DNA of 44,528 bases, taken from a virus. The notes beneath the pieces are model-generated. The model was not told the DNA's origin, did not search any database, and saw only the letters and a list, made by a program, of their open reading frames with translations. This document shows positions 40,832 through 44,528 of this stretch, piece after piece. Both the position numbers and the translations under genes were made by a program. The stretch lies in the IMG/VR virus record IMGVR_UViG_3300036852_000252, positions 1-44,528 of that record; one strand, given 5' to 3'. The stretch's first letter is position 1. Each line of letters opens with the position of its first letter.

Positions 40832-40860
40832 AGGACACCTCCGGTACTACTATCTGGGTT

Positions 40861-41391
40861 ATGCGAAGAACACAGACTGTCGATGGGGTCCTCGCAGGAG
40901 CGAACCGAACCGCAGACGGATGCTTGCTCTTTGCCACGGGCCAGATTAGGCGCGACGGATACGGCCGCATCGGTATCAGAGGAACGAAATGGTTGATTCA
41001 TCGATGGATCTACACACAGCTCGTCGGCCCGATTCCAGACGGGATGACGGTTGACCACCTCTGCCACAACAAGGCATGGCTCGAAGGGACTTGCTCTGGT
41101 GGCCCCACCTGTCTCCATCGAAGATGTATCGAAATCACGCACCTCTCGGTTGTCCCTGCGTTCGACAATTGGCGACAGGGTTCGCTTGGTACCCCGAGAC
41201 TTCGTGCAGCGATGACTCACTGCCACAAGGGTCATCCCTTCGATGAAGAAAACACAGCCATCAGACCGGACGGCCGTCGGCGTTGTCGAGCCTGCACCCG
41301 AGAGTGGAGCCGTAGGCGACGAGATAGGAATCGTCAACACGCTTACCGACCTCGACCGCGAGGGGAAGCCTGGCGAGCGACCCGCTCCTAG
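40861..41391 (+). CDS. HNH homing endonuclease, about 176 aa (antisense)
   Basis: I prefer ATG 40861 (MRRTQTVDGVLAG), which avoids overlap with the TTG start of the opposite gene. It has DGCLLFATGQIRRDGYGRIG, HRWIYTQLVGPIPDGMTVDHLC (HNH core) and a Cys cluster (CSGGPTCLHRRC), then a second zinc-type segment (CHKGHPFDEEN, CRACTREW). Oriented against its neighbours in the 0.6-kb gap between holin and fibre genes. Confidence 0.9.
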   Translation: MRRTQTVDGVLAGANRTADGCLLFATGQIRRDGYGRIGIRGTKWLIHRWIYTQLVGPIPDGMTVDHLCHNKAWLEGTCSGGPTCLHRRCIEITHLSVVPAFDNWRQGSLGTPRLRAAMTHCHKGHPFDEENTAIRPDGRRRCRACTREWSRRRRDRNRQHAYRPRPRGEAWRATRS

Positions 41392-41439
41392 CTGGCTCAT
41401 GTCACCAGTCTACGTGCCGAGGGCGGATTTCCGAACCAT

Positions 41440-41691
41440 CTACCGCCAACGCCGCAGCACCGCCACAGCGACGAAGCCCAAAAGCGCAGCACCGAACAGC
41501 AGCGGAGCAGCGAAGGGAGCGAACACCAGAGCCGTGAACACGATCCCGCCCGACAAGAACGCCATCAGGTGCGTGGCCCAGGCCGGGAACGCTCCGCCTC
41601 CGCCGTGGTCGAACTCGGGCAAGTCGGGCGGCTCGTCGAAGCCTCCGTTGTCGACGATGTCTCGGAAACGATCCCGCTCCCTGATGCTCAT
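41440..41691 (-). CDS. Holin candidate, 83 aa
   Basis: Start MSIRERDRFRDIVDNGG at 41691 overlaps the glycosyltransferase stop by 4 nt. Acidic/polar N-terminus, then two adjoining membrane helices (THLMAFLSGGIVFTALVFA; PLLFGAALLGFVAVAVL) and VLRRWR at the end. Located between tail fibres and endolysin. Three small membrane proteins compete for the holin role: this one, 38921-39163 and 38405-38524. Confidence 0.72.
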   Translation of the reverse strand: MSIRERDRFRDIVDNGGFDEPPDLPEFDHGGGGAFPAWATHLMAFLSGGIVFTALVFAPFAAPLLFGAALLGFVAVAVLRRWR

Positions 41692-42785
41692 GCGTACCAG
41701 CCCTCCCCTTCCAAACTCTTGAGCCGCCCGAAATAGCTCACGAATCGGGACGCGATGGTCTCCGTGCCCCACGTCATCTGTGCCGCGGCCCGGATGTCCC
41801 GACGCCATCCCGCGTCTACCAGCGCCGCCTTGCTCAAGGCATCGGCGAAGTCAGCGAGCGTGTTGCAGAGCCAGCCCATGCCGGGGCTCACGTTCTCGAC
41901 GAGCCCACCCCACGCCGAGCAGACGGCCGGGGTCCCGGTCAACTGACTTTCGACGCTGACGCCCCCGAACGGTTCCAGATACAGAGTGGGGACGAGCACC
42001 GCTACAGCCTTGCCCATGACCTCGGCGCGGTCCTGCGGTCCCAACACCCCGAGATATTCGACGTCGCCTTCAAGGACCGTCCCGTCCGTGCAGGTGATCC
42101 GTCCGGGCTTGACCTCGGCCACGCCTTGACCGGCGACCCGCAGCGGCATCCCGGCCCGCTGTGCGGCCATAGCGGCGACGTGGGGGCCTTTGCGGGCCAT
42201 CAGGCGGCCGATGAACAGGGCATAGCCTCCATCGCCCTTGCCGGGCGGGAAGTCGGCGACCTCGTATGCGCGCGGGATCGTCTCGTCGTAGAACCTCACG
42301 TCGTCGGTCGGTTCTCTGGCTGCGAGGTAATGCCGCCACGCCCACGACTCGAAGACGCGATAGGGAGCGAAGACGCCCGAGTAGCCGATGCCGGTCTCCA
42401 CGGCGAAGAGCTGCGGCAGGCCGTCGGCCACTTCGCGCTGCGCCGTTCCCATCGTCAGACAGAGGATGTCGCCGGGTTCGGAGCGTTCGGTGATGGCTTG
42501 CACTGCGCGCTTGTTGAACGTGCGCCAGCCTTCACTGTCCGAAAAATCCGAGAACACGTCGCGCTTGGGCTCGTAGTCGGGCCACCATTCGCGCTGCTCG
42601 TTCCGGTTGACGATGGGCAGATGTTCGGTGACTTCGGCGTCGTTATTCTCGCCTGCGTACAGGAACGTATCGAAGCCTGCGCGGGTCATCATCGTGGCGA
42701 AGGTACGAGTGCGATCGGTGTAGGCACAGTGGGACCAGTCGCGCGTCGTCTCGCTGAACGGCATCCCGAGGACGTGGAGCCGCAT
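41688..42785 (-). CDS. Glycosyltransferase family 4-like, about 365 aa
   Basis: Start [25 protein letters not shown] at 42785 overlaps the collagen-like stop (TGATG). The C-terminal half has ALFIGRLMARKGPHVAAMAA, a nucleotide-sugar binding strand-loop, and EPFGGVSVESQLTGTPAV, the E-x7-E motif of retaining GT-B enzymes. It is coupled directly to the second Gly-X-Thr fibre gene, so the fibre is its likely acceptor (inference). Confidence 0.9.
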   Translation of the reverse strand: MRLHVLGMPFSETTRDWSHCAYTDRTRTFATMMTRAGFDTFLYAGENNDAEVTEHLPIVNRNEQREWWPDYEPKRDVFSDFSDSEGWRTFNKRAVQAITERSEPGDILCLTMGTAQREVADGLPQLFAVETGIGYSGVFAPYRVFESWAWRHYLAAREPTDDVRFYDETIPRAYEVADFPPGKGDGGYALFIGRLMARKGPHVAAMAAQRAGMPLRVAGQGVAEVKPGRITCTDGTVLEGDVEYLGVLGPQDRAEVMGKAVAVLVPTLYLEPFGGVSVESQLTGTPAVCSAWGGLVENVSPGMGWLCNTLADFADALSKAALVDAGWRRDIRAAAQMTWGTETIASRFVSYFGRLKSLEGEGWYA

Positions 42786-43876
42786 CAGGCCGCGATCCAC
42801 GTCAGGTCGATGCAGGTCGTCGGTGACGTCGACGGACCCGTAGTGCCGCCTTTCACGTTCAATGCGGTCGTGCCGTTGTTGTTGAAACCGCCGACGAACA
42901 CGAACTCCCCCGCCGCCAGTCGGACCCGTCGCGTGAAGCTACAGAGCGTCGTGTTACTGGTCGCGCTGGGGATGCCAGCCGCTGCGAAGATTCCGGTGCC
43001 CACGGCGTTCTTCTTCAGCACCCCACCTGAACTGTTCGAGGGTGATGCCTGAGTCCCGAAGAGCAGCACGACGGTGATGAGGTACATGCCGCCCAGACCT
43101 GTGGGGATCGCGACGTACTCGTTCTTCCTCGTCGCCGTCTGGCCTGAGGCTGTTGCGGTAGGGGCGGTCCAGACGACGAGTGACGTGTCGTTGGTGATGG
43201 TTTGCACGACGACGATGTCGGTCCCCGCACCGCCGGGGATGGAGATGACCTGATTCACCGAGAGTTCGGTCGTGAAGCTCGTACCCGAGCCCGTGATGGT
43301 GGTGTTGCCCGACGTCTTGGAAACCGTCCCCGTCAGAGCCGCCGCAGACGTGAAGTGGAAGGCATTGGTGTCGTCGTCCTCGGTATCCCAAGCCAGGGAC
43401 AGCGTGGTGTTCGCGGCAACACTCTGATCCGCCGAATGGCGAAGAGAGCAACCCAGCCCGACGTTGGCAGACCCAGCCCCCGTCGCCCCAGTGGGACCCG
43501 TAGGACCCGTGGCCCCGGTTGCTCCGACCCCCGTGGGGCCTGTTGGCCCCGTAGGCCCGGTCGGTCCCGTAGCTCCTGCTGGGCCGGTAGCGCCTGTAGC
43601 ACCCGCACCCGTGGGACCTGTAGGTCCCGTTTCGCCTGTCGGCCCCGTTGGACCTGCTGCACCGGTAACGCCCGTAGCCCCGGCCGGTCCTGTGGCACCT
43701 GCAGGCCCTGTGGGACCGCTTGCCCCGGCGACACCGGACGCACCGCTGGCACCGGCTGAACCGGGTGCCCCCGGAGGGCCTGGTGGTCCCATGCCCTTGG
43801 GCTTGAGGTTGCGGACCTTCTGCTCAAGCGCGGCGAGCTGCTCGGGGAGCGTGTGAGGACGGACGTGGCGAGGCAT
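42785..43876 (-). CDS. Collagen-like tail fibre protein, 363 aa
   Basis: Residues 1-27 include a coiled-coil start ([15 protein letters not shown]). About 37 Gly-X-Y triplets follow, rich in GPT, GAT and GPA. The rest is a beta-rich C-terminal head ([47 protein letters not shown]) similar in layout to that of the 14196-15605 protein. It overlaps the large tail protein upstream and the glycosyltransferase downstream by single bases, so all three are coupled. Confidence 0.9.
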   Translation of the reverse strand: MPRHVRPHTLPEQLAALEQKVRNLKPKGMGPPGPPGAPGSAGASGASGVAGASGPTGPAGATGPAGATGVTGAAGPTGPTGETGPTGPTGAGATGATGPAGATGPTGPTGPTGPTGVGATGATGPTGPTGATGAGSANVGLGCSLRHSADQSVAANTTLSLAWDTEDDDTNAFHFTSAAALTGTVSKTSGNTTITGSGTSFTTELSVNQVISIPGGAGTDIVVVQTITNDTSLVVWTAPTATASGQTATRKNEYVAIPTGLGGMYLITVVLLFGTQASPSNSSGGVLKKNAVGTGIFAAAGIPSATSNTTLCSFTRRVRLAAGEFVFVGGFNNNGTTALNVKGGTTGPSTSPTTCIDLTWIAA

Positions 43877-44528
43877 CAGGGGTCCCAGTGGGCCATGACG
43901 CGCGCGGCCGAGATGGCACCGCTTCCGATGCCGGCGAAGGCGTATTCGACGGAGCCTGCTTCACCGGGGAAGTAGCCAGCCTGCGTCACCTGCACGAAGT
44001 CGTAGGCGGGCTGGTTGATGAGCGTGGCATCGGAGTCGAAGAGCACGCCGTCGAAGTAAACGCTCTTGTCGCCGTCCAGGTCCACCGTCAACACGAACTG
44101 ATGCCAGTCGCCGTCGCGAAGTTCGTACGGTGGGGCGCCGCCCATGCCCCCGGTCAGTGTGCCGTCGCTATAGATCGCGGTGAACGTGCCGTCTTCCTCG
44201 ATGGTCATGATGTACATCGGATTGGATGAACCGTCCCACACCTCGAATCCAATCGGTCCTCCCACCGCTCCGTCGGTGAACCGGAACCACCATTCGAGCC
44301 AGAGGTCGCCCGCGGGCAGGACGAACCCCGTAGCGAGGACGGCACGGACGTAGTCGTTCTCCGCAGACGAGAACCGTACCCGCTTGGAACCGCCGAGGCG
44401 TCCGGGCGGCGAGGCCACGGCCAGGTCGTAGGTCGCGGACGGGTCGCTTGACTCATAGGTCCCGTCCTGCGAGCCGAAGTAGTCGATGACCGTCGTCCCG
44501 TCGGGCTCGGCGAACATCCACGCCCAGG
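43876..44528 (-). CDS. Large minor tail protein, C-terminal LamG-like part (same gene as 1-2894)
   Basis: This is the last part of the 1,139-residue tail protein that begins at 2894 and crosses the artificial end of the window. An internal Met (44517) is not a likely start because the frame continues upstream without a stop. The region reads as a concanavalin-like jelly roll: LWLEWWFRF, a [12 protein letters not shown] segment and a YFDG turn are typical of LamG carbohydrate-binding folds. A C-terminal lectin-like domain on a tail-tip protein suggests glycan recognition at the cell surface (inference). The stop touches the start of the collagen-like gene at 43876. Confidence 0.82.
   Translation of the reverse strand, partial: WAWMFAEPDGTTVIDYFGSQDGTYESSDPSATYDLAVASPPGRLGGSKRVRFSSAENDYVRAVLATGFVLPAGDLWLEWWFRFTDGAVGGPIGFEVWDGSSNPMYIMTIEEDGTFTAIYSDGTLTGGMGGAPPYELRDGDWHQFVLTVDLDGDKSVYFDGVLFDSDATLINQPAYDFVQVTQAGYFPGEAGSVEYAFAGIGSGAISAARVMAHWDP
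44402..44528. repeat. Right copy of 127-bp terminal overlap
   Basis: This is the second copy of bases 1-127. Removing it gives a circle of 44,401 bp in which the minus-strand tail gene (start 2894, stop 43876) is uninterrupted. Confidence 0.93.

Overview
The window is a complete or near-complete tailed-phage genome of the siphovirus type (long tail, tape-measure protein), opened at an arbitrary point. The last 127 bases (44402-44528) repeat the first 127 (1-127), so the unique length is 44,401 bp and the map closes into a circle. The break falls inside the largest gene: a tail protein of about 1,139 residues starts at 2894, runs left off the window and finishes at 43876. High GC, frequent GTG/TTG starts and a WhiB-type regulator point to an actinobacterial host. 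I see no integrase, repressor or tRNA gene, so nothing suggests lysogeny, although absence cannot be proved by eye.

Almost everything is read leftward (minus strand) as one long, tightly packed series with ATGA, GTGA or TGATG start/stop overlaps. In transcription order: 37.4-29.3 kb is an early/accessory block. It holds an intein-split SWIM zinc-finger protein, endonuclease VII, an Erf-like protein, a Gam-like nuclease inhibitor, many small zinc-binding or membrane proteins, a RecA/RepA-fold ATPase, and a protein with a 12-bp minisatellite. 28.4-24.8 kb is a train of small genes joined by a repeated junction sequence. 24.0-4.1 kb is the packaging, head and tail module: terminase, portal-MuF fusion, protease, two glycosyltransferases, collagen-like fibre, capsid, head-tail connectors, tail tube, tail chaperones and tape measure. 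4.1-0 kb and, across the join, 44.5-38.7 kb hold tail tip and fibres, a third glycosyltransferase beside a second collagen-like protein, holin candidates, an amidase endolysin and a small HTH protein. A short rightward island (37.5-38.8 kb) carries a transglycosylase-like lysin, an HNH protein, a 39-residue membrane protein and WhiB. Two homing-type HNH genes (9184+ and 40861+) lie antisense inside leftward operons and one (10336-) lies in the sense direction.

The most unusual system is the junction repeat at 24985-28094. Eight perfect, two variant and one degenerate copy of a 21-nt sequence each encode the last residues of one gene (DQESDA), its stop codon, a Shine-Dalgarno AGGAG and the ATG of the next gene. 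Unrelated small proteins, including a methyltransferase, thus share one C-terminal hexapeptide, and every junction is a standard, frame-preserving seam at which gene cassettes could be exchanged. One gene (25346-25828) looks like two cassettes fused by a 2-nt loss in such a seam.

Other notable points: both collagen-like (Gly-X-Thr) fibre genes are immediately next to glycosyltransferase genes, suggesting fibre glycosylation; the intein sits exactly inside the metal-binding CxC of its host; a 17-codon ghost of a head-tail gene start remains next to an inserted HNH gene; and a nested inverted repeat with GAACA motifs follows the replication ATPase.
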